A stretch of DNA of 64,000 nt from Clostridia bacterium (GTDB taxonomy: Bacteria > Bacillota > Clostridia > Oscillospirales > Acutalibacteraceae): NCBI GenBank assembly GCA_017461625.1, contig JAFTXJ010000014.1, positions 1 to 64,000 on the forward strand. Reading direction: 5' to 3'. This document shows positions 1 through 7,681 of this stretch, in pieces. Both the position numbers and the translations under genes were made by a program. Below the pieces are notes generated by a model. The model did not search any database and had not been told where the DNA came from. It saw only the letters and a program-made list of their open reading frames with translations. Positions within the stretch are counted from its first letter, which is position 1. The number at the start of each line of letters is the position of its first letter.

Positions 1-44
1 AAATCTCCAACTTGTCTATATTGAATATTTGTATTGCTTTTCAT
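1..44 (-). CDS. N-terminus of a TnpV-like small protein (partial)
   Basis: Only the first 14 codons lie in the window (MKSNTNIQYRQVGD); the gene runs off the left edge. An AAAGGATG ribosome binding site precedes the ATG at 44. The NTNIQYRQVGD start resembles TnpV-type proteins carried by clostridial mobile elements, but 14 residues cannot prove it. It begins 7 bases after the stop of the DUF6809-like gene and is probably cotranscribed with it. Function is unassigned. Confidence 0.45.
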   Translation of the reverse strand, partial: MKSNTNIQYRQVGD

Positions 45-51
45 AGGGCAT

Positions 52-330
52 TCATCCTTTCGTATTCTTAACAAATGTATCGTATATAAATTTTGCACCA
101 AGTCTAAAGCCTGATATAAAGCTGTCAGCGTTACTTGTTATCGAAAACTCAATATATGCACTTATATAGTTTTGAAACAGCTCTTTATCCTCACCAGCGA
201 GTCTTGCTGTGAGTTGTTCTTCTTTCTCGGCAAGATTGCTCAATTTCTTCTTGAGCTTGGGTGTTAATTCTGAATTGACATCTTGCGGCTCAATGTTGCC
301 GTAATAAAAATCTTCAATGATATTTGACAT
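52..330 (-). CDS. Small DUF6809-like protein
   Basis: A 92-residue acidic, helical protein (starts MSNIIEDFYYGNIEP) resembling the small DUF6809 family common next to mobile-element genes in Firmicutes. I place the start at the ATG at 330, because the in-frame ATG at 345 is itself part of the GGAGG ribosome binding site (ATGGAGG). A Lys/Glu-rich predicted coiled stretch lies around residues 25-50. No enzymatic motif is visible and the function is unknown. It is followed closely by the TnpV-like gene, which supports a mobile-element origin for this edge. The family call is from memory; the existence of the gene is well supported by its ribosome binding site. Confidence 0.65.
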   Translation of the reverse strand: MSNIIEDFYYGNIEPQDVNSELTPKLKKKLSNLAEKEEQLTARLAGEDKELFQNYISAYIEFSITSNADSFISGFRLGAKFIYDTFVKNTKG

Positions 331-417
331 TATGTATTCCTCCATATGTTTCTCTATTAAGCAACAGCAGAAGTGTAGAATACTATGTTTGAAGCCGGTT
401 TTACTTGTGTTTTGAGC

Positions 418-448
418 AAATCCCTTATGAACACTCGCACCAAGAATC
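418..448 (+). repeat. 31-bp direct repeat, left copy
   Basis: This stretch matches 2328-2358 at 30 of 31 positions (core GAACACTCGCACCAAGAATC). Each copy runs straight into a hairpin. The pair brackets the structured RNA and the secreted peptidase gene, like the ends of a 1.9-kb cassette. Confidence 0.85.
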
Positions 449-483
449 CTTAGATACTTAAAAAGGTATCTAAGGATTTTTTC
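445..483 (+). terminator. Rho-independent terminator after left repeat
   Basis: AATCCTTAGATAC pairs with GTATCTAAGGATT, followed by a T-run. No plus-strand gene is visible upstream, so it may be the end of a lost gene or part of the repeat unit. Confidence 0.7.
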
Positions 484-837
484 TTTTGTTATTAAGACGG
501 GACTTGAACCCCAAGGGGGTGAGGAGCGTTAAGAAAACAGTTCGGTTAATTTTTTTGAATTAAAATTTTTGCATAGCAAAGCCATAAGCTTTTTTATTTA
601 AATCTCTTGAAGCCTTTAGCTGTCCAAGGGATTTTTATTTTTTACGGGTTTTGTGGTTAAAGATTTTAGCAAAGTAGGGCAGGGGCTTGCTTCTGCCTGT
701 TTTTATGTTTCTTTTGTTTTGCAAAGGTATGTTGAGGACGCCATACCCTACAAATGTTCCGTTTTGGGGTTTATTTGGGGTTTATTCCAAAAATTCACTA
801 TTTTAGCAAAGAGTGTTTTGCTATTTAAAATAACTTA
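484..837. other. Non-coding stretch with dispersed repeat
   Basis: No convincing gene. Bases 497-512 read on the minus strand resemble a tRNA T-arm (GGGGTTCAAGTCCC), but no acceptor or anticodon arm is present. Bases 715-785 match 2700-2770: a palindromic element, GGTATG...CATACC, followed by a T/G-rich tail. Confidence 0.6.
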
Positions 838-866
838 TTGATTTTTTACGAAAAAGAGTATATACT
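838..866 (+). promoter_or_regulatory. Sigma-A promoter of structured RNA copy 1
   Basis: TTGATT (838-843), 17-bp spacer, TATACT (861-866). The expected start site is about 873, exactly the first base of the long closing helix of the downstream RNA. Confidence 0.7.
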
Positions 867-872
867 GATTAT

Positions 873-1090
873 GCTACACAAACTGAATAATTAGAATTAG
901 AGGTATCATTTTCTTTTTTAGGGATAATTATACCTTTATTTGGTCATACATATTTTGAGAGTTGGTAAAACCGCAAACTCCACTAAATATGTATGATGGA
1001 TAAATATACCCTAATTCTGGTTTAGTTTGTGTAGCGACAATCGGAGTTTGCGTTTTCGGTGCGTTCAACTTCGGTTGGCGCACTTTTTTA
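873..1090 (+). ncRNA. Structured RNA of about 216 nt, copy 1 (pseudoknotted, own terminator)
   Basis: Seen by pairing. P1: 873-884 with 1024-1035, 12 bp perfect. P2: 893-900 with 1011-1018 and 902-906 with 1006-1010. P3: 945-955 with 985-995, 11 bp. A small hairpin loop at 959-980 carries CGCAAACTCC (972-981), which can pair with GGAGTTTGCG (1043-1052) just after P1, 10 bp perfect. A terminator (1059-1083, TTCG loop, T-run) closes the unit. A second copy at 46871-47090 keeps every element although most helix sequences differ, which is covariation-type support. The conserved bases are GCGACAA and GGAGTTTG after P1. I do not recognise a known riboswitch class. The loop strand can pair either locally or with the downstream strand, which would suit a switch. 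Confidence 0.75.
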
Positions 1091-1178
1091 TTTTGCGGAG
1101 ATAAATAAAGTGTGCATAGCATTTCCCGGTGCGGTGTTCATAAACTATCCGCAAAATAAAAACGAAAGGATGATTCTA

Positions 1179-2276
1179 GTGAAAAATCTCAAAAAAGTAA
1201 TTGCGTTACTTCTATGTCTTGTTACAGTCTTTTCTGTAATGAGTGTATCAGCATCTGCGGCAAGTGTCAGTGCTTCATTAGGTTATAATGAGGCCGATGA
1301 TTCAGGAGACTGGGCTCAGTACAAAAACGGTAAAATGGCAAAATCAGGTAACACGACTAAAAATGAAGTTAAATGGATGCAAAAAGCAATAAATTATTGT
1401 ATCGACAACAGGGGGTTAACTGGAGTATCAAAACTTTCTGTTGATGGCGATTTTGGCAAACTTAGCAAAGCTGCAACTTTAGCTTTTCAGAAAGCAGTAA
1501 ATAAAGCTATTGCAAACAATAAACTTAATATTTCAAAACTTGATGAAGACGGTAGCTTTGGTCCCGCAACAATTAAAGCTATGAAAAAAGTTTTAAATAA
1601 CGGGAACAAAAATACGCTGAAAACTACATCTTCAAACAGCTCAACAACTTCTACAACAGCGAATAACGGAAAAATAACAACTAAACAGATAAAAGCTGTT
1701 TGCGATAAGTATGGCTATGCAAATGGAAAGTATTGGACTATTTATCAAAACAATGGCAAAAAAGCTTCTGGAACATGGAACGCTTCTAAAACATATTTTT
1801 CTAATCGCAAAAACTGTTGTTCAACCATTAATAAAACTGTAAAAGATAATTTGTATGCTACAAACAATCCGGTGAAAAATGGTGATTATTATAAAAGTTA
1901 TAATTACCAAGGACAATACGAATGTCATGGATTTGCTTGTTATGTTATGGCAAAAGTTGTTCAAGATTTAACGGGTAAGAATAATGATGTTATTCCAAGA
2001 AATGGAAGCGCAAATGGTTGGACAAAAATTTCGGCAAAAAAAGTAGAAGAATTGAAGGTTGGAGACATTGTTAGAGTAAATGGTTCAAATGCTGTTCATT
2101 CAGCAATAGTATATTCTATCGATTCAAATGGTAAAATTACGTTTTTGGAAGCTGGAGGCGGTTCAGCATGCAAAATTCGTTTAGGTGTAGGTTTCGATTT
2201 CAGCACTAAATATTATACTTTACAAAAAATTAAGGACAAATTTTCTTTAGAGTATGTATATAGATATACTGGTTAA
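1179..2276 (+). CDS. Secreted cysteine peptidase/amidase with peptidoglycan-binding-like repeat
   Basis: A 365-residue exported protein. Residues 1-29 are a signal peptide (KNLKKVIALLLC...SASAAS). Residues about 60-140 resemble a peptidoglycan-binding domain (VDGDFGKLSKAATLAFQ, DGSFGPATIKAM). A Ser/Thr/Asn linker follows, then a C-terminal CHAP/NlpC-like papain-fold domain with candidate catalytic Cys249 (ECHGFACY), His307 (AVHSAIV) and an acidic Glu324. It likely cleaves peptide bonds in cell wall peptidoglycan outside the cell. The start is GTG 1179 with AAAGGATG six bases upstream; GTG 1110 with GGAG is an in-frame alternative that would add 23 residues before the signal peptide. It sits about 90 bases after the structured RNA terminator and inside the 31-bp direct repeats. 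The Lys/Asn-rich, AT-rich coding differs from the core genes and suggests acquisition. Confidence 0.75.
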   Translation: MKNLKKVIALLLCLVTVFSVMSVSASAASVSASLGYNEADDSGDWAQYKNGKMAKSGNTTKNEVKWMQKAINYCIDNRGLTGVSKLSVDGDFGKLSKAATLAFQKAVNKAIANNKLNISKLDEDGSFGPATIKAMKKVLNNGNKNTLKTTSSNSSTTSTTANNGKITTKQIKAVCDKYGYANGKYWTIYQNNGKKASGTWNASKTYFSNRKNCCSTINKTVKDNLYATNNPVKNGDYYKSYNYQGQYECHGFACYVMAKVVQDLTGKNNDVIPRNGSANGWTKISAKKVEELKVGDIVRVNGSNAVHSAIVYSIDSNGKITFLEAGGGSACKIRLGVGFDFSTKYYTLQKIKDKFSLEYVYRYTG

Positions 2277-2327
2277 ATTATCTTTTGATAATTACTACAA
2301 TACATTAATTGATTAATAGTATAAATT

Positions 2328-2358
2328 AAATCCCTCATGAACACTCGCACCAAGAATC
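2328..2358 (+). repeat. 31-bp direct repeat, right copy
   Basis: Matches 418-448 with a single T/C difference and again leads into a hairpin. It lies 51 bases after the stop codon of the peptidase gene. Confidence 0.85.
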
Positions 2359-2392
2359 TCAAGTCTTTAGGGGCTTGAGATTCTTCTTTTAT
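2352..2392 (+). terminator. Terminator after secreted peptidase
   Basis: AAGAATCTCAAG pairs with CTTGAGATTCTT and is followed by a T-rich tail. The 5' arm is part of the right direct repeat. Confidence 0.8.
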
Positions 2393-2415
2393 ATTACAAA
2401 CATAACCGTAAAATC

Positions 2416-2770
2416 GTAGGGTCAATTTATGGATTGACCGACTTCAGGTTCCACCTATTGCTTATAGGGTATTCCCCTGACAGGGGAAATGTCGTGTAGC
2501 GACAAAGGGGTGCCGGTTTTCGGAGAAAAAGCTGTCACAAAGTGACTGAGGGGGTGAAGACTAAGTAAGAAGTAATATGTAATAGTGAAGAAGTAAGGGC
2601 TTGCGACACATTTTAACAATCCCCACCGGTTCGCTATGCTCACCATCTCTTCCGAACTTCGGGTGAGGCTGAATGATGCCGTGCCTTTTTTGTGTTTTTT
2701 GCTTCGCAAAAGGTATGTCGAGGACGTCATACCTTACAAATCGCATCGTTTTGAGATTTATTTTCCAAAC
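2416..2770. repeat. Composite of dispersed intergenic repeats
   Basis: No gene. In order it holds a palindrome GGTCAATT...AATTGACC (2420-2439; copies at 27133 and 49313), a block with GTCGTGTAGCGAC and CTGTCACAAAGTGACTGAG (2463-2560; copies at 54458-54550 and part of 49360-49395), a block ending GAACTTCGGGTGAGGC (2586-2674; copies at 49418-49504 and 54968-55046), and the GGTATG...CATACC element (2700-2770; copy at 715-785). Confidence 0.75.
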
Positions 2771-2780
2771 ACTTTTACAT

Positions 2781-2820
2781 AAAAAAAACACCGCAGTCGA
2801 TACGCTGTATCTTCTGCGGT
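2781..2820 (-). terminator. Terminator of the GPH transporter gene
   Basis: On the minus strand ACCGCAG pairs with CTGCGGT, followed by eight T residues, directly after the transporter stop codon. Confidence 0.85.
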
Positions 2821-2826
2821 AAAATA

Positions 2827-4296
2827 TTAAACTTGAGCTTCAACCTTGTCTGCGTCCATCTGTTCTGCAATTGCCTTGCGCCTTTCGGCAAGGTCAGCAT
2901 ACATTCTGTCACGAACCTGGTTGTTGATCGGATAAAACAGCTTCGGAATAATTCCCAAACTGCTTGTAATAATCGGAATGCCTGTTCCCAATGCGAAGAG
3001 CCACCATTTTGCTTTGTCACTCTGTGTGCCGATTTTTTTACCCTGAACATATCCGATTTTGGAAAGCACAAGGTTTGTAACCGAGCTCATAATTATGCCC
3101 TGAATTTTGGTAACAAGGCTTTTGGCAACGCCTGTCATAGCTTCAACTCGGTAGCCGTTTTTCCATTCGCAATAGTCCATTGCTTCGTTGCGAAGCTCTT
3201 CTGGAATGGTGTGGCGTACACCGTAAACAAACATTTCAACAAATTCCTCAATCATCATTGTAGGAATCATAAATTTGCGGCTCATAAAGTTTTTATTAAT
3301 AGAGCCGACTCCGAAAACAACCAGCCAGCAGATGTCGGTCCACAAATCTTCAATAACCCACAAGGTTTTTGAGGTGAATCTTCTTCTCAACGGAGCAACC
3401 CACAGATAGCTCAGGTTCAGAATGGGGTAGGCGGGTATGCCTACGATAGTCTGCAACGAGGCACTGCCCAAAACGTCTATGTAATAATCTGAACGGCTCT
3501 GACCTATGCTGAAGCCTGCAAAGAAATCTGAAAGGGTAATAATAAGCAACGGTTTGTTGTTGAGTATGGCTTTGAAGCCTTGCATAATGCTCGGCTTTTC
3601 AACCGACTGCATAACACGCTCTTTTGAAACCATATAAAACCAAAAGGTCATCAAAGATGAAAGAATGGCTGTTGCAGCACCCATACCTATGAAAAGGTTT
3701 TGCAGCTTCCACTTGACTGCTTTGGAATTGATAAGGTCAATGAGTATACCCATAATCCATTCCGGTAATTGTTCACCTAAAAACCTTGAAAACAGATTGG
3801 CTTGGGAGATAAGCCGCACCCTCTCTTCGGGGTTTGGCGTTATGGTGGAAAGCAGACCTGTTTTTGAAATGGACATAAATGTGTTGGCGGTTTCGTTTAT
3901 TATGTTGAAAGCAAAATAATAAATTAATTTCGGTAAATAAGTTGGTGCCGTATTCGGAAAGAATATCGGTGTGAACCAAAACAGCATACCAAACAGAGTA
4001 AGAGGCATTTTCATCCATATAAGGTAAGGTCTGAACTTGCCCCAACGGGTTCTTGTTCTGTCAACAATAGCACTGATGAATGTGTCATTAATAACATCCC
4101 ACGCACCTGTAAACAGAGTTACCGCCGCATTAATTTTAAAGTCAATGCCAACAACGTCCCAGATAAATCTGTTCTGATATTTGCCTATGGAGAAGCTGTC
4201 CGCAAAGTCCTGCGCTATGTATGCAATGGTTTCAGCCTTGCCAACATACCGTCGTCCTCGGACTATCGTTCGGTTAGCTTTTTCTTGGGTAGCCAT
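2827..4296 (-). CDS. MFS transporter of the GPH (sugar:cation symporter) type
   Basis: A 489-residue polytopic membrane protein with about 12 hydrophobic segments. The stretch AWDVINDTFISAIVDRTRTRWGKFRPYLI fits the signature of glycoside-pentoside-hexuronide:cation symporters (MFS_2), which import glycosides with Na+ or H+ at the cytoplasmic membrane. The N-terminus is a short basic cytoplasmic tail, and the C-terminus ends in a charged Lys/Glu/Arg helix. The start ATG at 4296 has AGGAGG seven bases upstream. It is a single-gene unit with its own terminator. The substrate cannot be read from sequence; the glycan genes downstream make a mono- or oligosaccharide likely. A second GPH-type gene begins at 62986. 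Confidence 0.8.
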   Translation of the reverse strand: MATQEKANRTIVRGRRYVGKAETIAYIAQDFADSFSIGKYQNRFIWDVVGIDFKINAAVTLFTGAWDVINDTFISAIVDRTRTRWGKFRPYLIWMKMPLTLFGMLFWFTPIFFPNTAPTYLPKLIYYFAFNIINETANTFMSISKTGLLSTITPNPEERVRLISQANLFSRFLGEQLPEWIMGILIDLINSKAVKWKLQNLFIGMGAATAILSSLMTFWFYMVSKERVMQSVEKPSIMQGFKAILNNKPLLIITLSDFFAGFSIGQSRSDYYIDVLGSASLQTIVGIPAYPILNLSYLWVAPLRRRFTSKTLWVIEDLWTDICWLVVFGVGSINKNFMSRKFMIPTMMIEEFVEMFVYGVRHTIPEELRNEAMDYCEWKNGYRVEAMTGVAKSLVTKIQGIIMSSVTNLVLSKIGYVQGKKIGTQSDKAKWWLFALGTGIPIITSSLGIIPKLFYPINNQVRDRMYADLAERRKAIAEQMDADKVEAQV

Positions 4297-4409
4297 AATA
4301 CACCTCCTGTTTATTTATATTTTAATTTTACTTAAAAAACTAACATTAGTCAAGTATTTAATCAAATGATAAAAATTATGATTTTTTTCACTAAGATTTT
4401 TTATTTTTA

Positions 4410-4437
4410 TTGACATTTAAAATCAGTTTGATATAAT
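4410..4437 (+). promoter_or_regulatory. Sigma-A promoter of the ABC transporter operon
   Basis: TTGACA (4410-4415), 16-bp spacer, TATAAT (4432-4437), followed by GGGGTGA and the ATG at 4487. Confidence 0.75.
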
Positions 4438-4486
4438 GCAGGCGAACAAAATATGTTCACAGTTTTGGTTCAAGGGGTGAGCCGGT

Positions 4487-6736
4487 ATGAATGTAATAAT
4501 TAATAAACCAATTCCCGATAAATTTGCAGACGGAGTTAAAGGTCTTTTTGAAAAAGAAGACTGCCTGTTTGCTGTTGTCGGGGATTTGAATTTGAAAGGC
4601 AGATATGCTCAATCAGTTGCTGTTTTCACTGCAGATAAGCTGGTAGTATTTGATGAATGCTATGAAAATTCAAGCATCACTGTTCTTTATTCTGACATCG
4701 AAAACGCAGAGGTCAAGCGTTTTTACGGTAATGCTGTTTTTAAGGTTAAGCTCAAAAACGGTAAGAAGAAAATGCTTTTAAGATTTTCTTATGCATCTGC
4801 AGAGGTTGCGGATGCCGCCGCAGTTTTTGTCAATGCACTTAATAACGGTGAAAATTTGACTCAGGAGCTTGAAACGGTAAAATCTGTTTATCACAAGCAA
4901 CGTTGCTTCTGCCCCAAATGCGGCAGAAAGCTGCCTAATCCGGAGGCGGAGTGTATTAACTGCGCAAGCAAGGGCAAGCTTGTGTCAAAGTTTGGTAAGT
5001 ATGTTATTCCGGAAAAGTTTTCACTTATTGTGTGCATGGTGCTTTCTGTTATTGTAACTGCACTTTCACTTATCCCACCGTACATCACAAAAATTATGGT
5101 TGACGATGTTATCCCTGCTAAGGATTCTCTGATGCTTGTTAAAGTGCTTGGTGTATTGCTTGGTGTTTATATTTTGCAGTATGTTATCACGGGTATCCGT
5201 TCTTATAAGCTTAGGCTTGCAGGTGACAGGATAACACTTAACCTTAAAAAAGATATTTATGAAAAAGCTCAGTATCTTTCGCTGAATTTTTACGATAAAA
5301 TTTCCACAGGCTCAGTTATTAACCGTGTAAACTCTGATGCTAATGTTATTCAGGCTTTCATTATGAAAGTTACGCAAGAAGCAATTGTTCAGGGCTTTAC
5401 TCTTGTGGGCCTTATAGTTATAATGTTTGGTATGAGCTGGAAACTTGCTTTGTTTTCGTTGATTCCTGTACCAATTGTTGCAGTAGCAGGCAGGCTTTTC
5501 GGTAAAATTATCGGACCCAAATATATGAGGCTGTGGCGAAGAAGTGCATCTATTTCAACAGTGCTCGCCAACTCTATTCCCGGTGTAAGGGTAATCAAAG
5601 CTTTTACAAACGAAAAGCAGACTATCAAAAAATTCACCCGCTACTGCGATGAGTGGTATAAAGAGGATAAAAAAGTAGCTGTTCCTGCGGCTGTTTTCCC
5701 TTCACTTATCACTTTCCTTGTAACCTGCGGTTCAATTGTTGTTTGGTTTTTGGGCGGTCAGATGGTTATCGGTGGCAGTGATGAAATTTCACTCGGTTTG
5801 CTCGTTTCTTTTGTTTCATATGCAAGTATGTTTTACACTCCAATAAACTTCTTCGCAAATATGAGTGATACATATCAGAACACTCTTGCCTCTGCAGAAA
5901 AAATTCTTGATATTATTGATGCTGAGCCTGAGCATAACTTCGGTGAGGGCAATATTCCTGAGAGAATCAAAGGCAAAATCGAGTTTAAAAATGTCAACTT
6001 TGCTTTTGACCGTTCCAAGAAGGTGCTTTCAAATATCAATCTCACCATTGAACCGGGTGACATTGTGGGCATCGTAGGTACAACCGGTTCAGGCAAATCA
6101 ACACTTATAAATCTGTTGATGCGTTATTATGACGACTACGACGGAGAAATTTTAATCGACGGTGAAAATATCAAAAACGTTGATATGAAATATTACCGTG
6201 ATTCTATCGGTTATGTTCAGCAGGAGCCGTTGATGTTCCGTGACACAATCTTTAACAACATCGCTTTCGGCAGTGGTAAAGTTCATGTTGAGCAGGTTAT
6301 CCACGCCGCAGAGGTTGCAAATGCCCACGGTTTCATTTCAAAGCTTCCCGATGCATATGATACAATGCTTGGCGAAAGAGGTGTCGGTCTTTCGGGCGGT
6401 GAAAGACAGCGTGTTTCAATTGCACGAGCTGTGCTTAAAAATCCGAGTATTCTTGTTTTTGACGAAGCAACTGCAGCCGTTGACTCCGAAACTGAGCATC
6501 TTATTCAGGGCGCAATTGAGCGTCTTATCAGCGGACGTACAACGCTCATGATTGCTCACCGACTTTCGACCTTGAGAAAAGCTAACAAAATTGTTGTTGT
6601 TGATAAAGGTGAAATAATTGAATGTGGTACGCCTGAAGAACTTCTGAAGCAAAAAGGCAAGTATTATAAGCTTGTAGAAATTCAGTCTATGGGTGAACAG
6701 CTTCAGAAACGCAAGGCTGAAGAAAACTTTGAGTGA
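4487..6736 (+). CDS. ABC exporter half-transporter with zinc-ribbon N-terminus
   Basis: 749 residues. Residues 1-135 form a soluble domain, probably PH-like, followed by a four-cysteine zinc ribbon at about 140-159 (CPKCGRK...CINC). The type I exporter membrane domain (about 180-460, six helices) and a C-terminal ATPase follow: Walker A GTTGSGKST at about 531, signature LSGGERQR at about 634, Walker B ILVFDEA at about 654 and an H-loop (AHRLS). It probably works as a dimer exporting an unknown substrate. The N-terminal domain plus zinc ribbon is not part of a usual 570-600 residue exporter. The next gene, 11 bases on, encodes DUF1854. ABC/DUF1854 pairs are known, and some are annotated as linked to cyanophycin metabolism, but no cyanophycin genes are visible here. 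Confidence 0.85.
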   Translation: MNVIINKPIPDKFADGVKGLFEKEDCLFAVVGDLNLKGRYAQSVAVFTADKLVVFDECYENSSITVLYSDIENAEVKRFYGNAVFKVKLKNGKKKMLLRFSYASAEVADAAAVFVNALNNGENLTQELETVKSVYHKQRCFCPKCGRKLPNPEAECINCASKGKLVSKFGKYVIPEKFSLIVCMVLSVIVTALSLIPPYITKIMVDDVIPAKDSLMLVKVLGVLLGVYILQYVITGIRSYKLRLAGDRITLNLKKDIYEKAQYLSLNFYDKISTGSVINRVNSDANVIQAFIMKVTQEAIVQGFTLVGLIVIMFGMSWKLALFSLIPVPIVAVAGRLFGKIIGPKYMRLWRRSASISTVLANSIPGVRVIKAFTNEKQTIKKFTRYCDEWYKEDKKVAVPAAVFPSLITFLVTCGSIVVWFLGGQMVIGGSDEISLGLLVSFVSYASMFYTPINFFANMSDTYQNTLASAEKILDIIDAEPEHNFGEGNIPERIKGKIEFKNVNFAFDRSKKVLSNINLTIEPGDIVGIVGTTGSGKSTLINLLMRYYDDYDGEILIDGENIKNVDMKYYRDSIGYVQQEPLMFRDTIFNNIAFGSGKVHVEQVIHAAEVANAHGFISKLPDAYDTMLGERGVGLSGGERQRVSIARAVLKNPSILVFDEATAAVDSETEHLIQGAIERLISGRTTLMIAHRLSTLRKANKIVVVDKGEIIECGTPEELLKQKGKYYKLVEIQSMGEQLQKRKAEENFE

Positions 6737-6747
6737 GGTGATTTTTT

Positions 6748-7233
6748 GTGCCAAGATATATAGAAGGTTCTGAAGTCAGAATCACAGAAAACGATAAGGT
6801 GTTTGTTGATGTGGAGTTTTATACCGGCGAAAAATTTACTGAGCTTGAACTGCACAGAATGTTTCCCATAACAGGTCTTGATAAATATATTTCACTGCTT
6901 GATTCTCAGGGCAATGAAATTGCGGTAATCCGAAATATCAATGACCTTATGCCGGAATCTAAAGCGGTTGTTGAAAGCTGCCTTAAAGAATATTATATGA
7001 TGCCGAGAATCACAAGGTTTATCAGAATGAGTGAAAAGTTCAAAATCTGGATGTGGACGGCTGAAACAGATAAAGGTGTGTGCACATTTGAAATCCGAAA
7101 TCATCTTACGGCTATCAAACCGTTGTATGATGGCAGAGTTCTCATTAAAGACGCTAATGACAACCGTTATGAAATCCCCGATTATAACAAGCTTGACAAA
7201 AAGAGCTTGAAGATGATTCTTCCCAAACTTTAA
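6748..7233 (+). CDS. DUF1854 family protein
   Basis: A 161-residue soluble protein beginning at GTG 6748, with GAGGTG eight bases upstream. It starts 11 bases after the ABC exporter stop, so the two are surely cotranscribed. The pattern (EVRITENDKVFVDVEFYTG, ELHRMFPITGLDKYISLLD, and a C-terminal RYEIPDYNKLDKKS) matches DUF1854, a family that accompanies ABC exporters of this kind. It has no membrane segments or catalytic motifs. A regulatory or accessory role for the transporter is inferred from linkage only. Confidence 0.75.
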   Translation: MPRYIEGSEVRITENDKVFVDVEFYTGEKFTELELHRMFPITGLDKYISLLDSQGNEIAVIRNINDLMPESKAVVESCLKEYYMMPRITRFIRMSEKFKIWMWTAETDKGVCTFEIRNHLTAIKPLYDGRVLIKDANDNRYEIPDYNKLDKKSLKMILPKL

Positions 7234-7250
7234 TTGAAAGGATATTTACA

Positions 7251-7577
7251 ATGAAGCTTTTAATTGCAATAGTTAATAATGATGACAGTGCTGTTGTTTC
7301 TTCGGCACTTACAAGAGAGGGCTTTACAGTCACCAAGCTTTCCACAACAGGCGGCTTTCTTATGGTAGGTAACACCACCTTCCTCATCGGTGCAGATGAA
7401 GATAAGGTAGCCAAAGCCAAAGAAATCATCAAAGAACGCTCACAGAAAAGAACAGTTACCACCACAACCACCACAGGTTACGGTACCGGACTTCGTGAGG
7501 ATGATTATGAAAATGAGGTTTCAATCGGCGGTGCAATTGTGTTTACAATCAATGTTGAAGATGTTGATAAATATTGA
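7251..7577 (+). CDS. darA: Cyclic di-AMP receptor DarA (PII-like)
   Basis: 108 residues, the usual size for DarA/PstA. The sequence MKLLIAIVNNDDS...ALTREGFTVTKLSTTGGFL is the first half of the PII-like fold; GNTTFLIG, a flexible Thr-rich T-loop (TVTTTTTTGYGTG) and GGAIVFTINVED complete it. The trimeric protein binds cyclic di-AMP in the cytoplasm and passes on the signal through partners that differ between species. It starts 17 bases after the DUF1854 gene with AAAGGA upstream and is the last gene of the ABC-DUF1854-darA transcript, followed by a strong terminator. In other Firmicutes darA is often near tmk/holB, so this linkage to an exporter is less usual. Confidence 0.9.
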   Translation: MKLLIAIVNNDDSAVVSSALTREGFTVTKLSTTGGFLMVGNTTFLIGADEDKVAKAKEIIKERSQKRTVTTTTTTGYGTGLREDDYENEVSIGGAIVFTINVEDVDKY

Positions 7578-7584
7578 TTTTAAC

Positions 7585-7612
7585 AAAAAGGCGGGTTTTC
7601 TGCCTTTTTTGT
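7585..7612 (+). terminator. Terminator after darA
   Basis: AAAAAGGCGGG / TTCTGCCTTTTTT hairpin with a T-run, eight bases after the darA stop codon. Confidence 0.85.
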
Positions 7613-7620
7613 TTTTTCTA

Positions 7621-7650
7621 TTGAAACTGTGTTAAGGAATGTAATATAAT
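7621..7650 (+). promoter_or_regulatory. Promoter of the GH42 gene
   Basis: TTGAAA (7621-7626), 18-bp spacer, TATAAT (7645-7650). The expected start site is near 7657, which supports the ATG at 7682 rather than 7655. Confidence 0.65.
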
Positions 7651-7681
7651 CAAAATGCAGTTTATTTTTAGGAGAGTATGT

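Noticed and set aside
486..520. tRNA-like T-arm on the minus strand
   Set aside because: Only a partial T-arm matches; the stem is imperfect and no anticodon or acceptor arm can be built.
653..841. 62-residue open frame on the plus strand
   Set aside because: No ribosome binding site, overlaps a dispersed repeat and the promoter of the structured RNA; reads as low-complexity sequence.
873..1090. Structured RNA as a c-di-GMP (GEMM) or T-box element
   Set aside because: Lacks the GEMM core and tetraloop receptor, and lacks the T-box GGTACCGCG motif; overall length and topology differ.
2833..3372. 179-residue open frame
   Set aside because: Antisense shadow of the GPH transporter gene, rich in Cys/Asn/Phe, with no ribosome binding site.
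6416..6754. 112-residue minus-strand frame at the ABC gene end
   Set aside because: Shadow of the ABC ATPase coding strand.
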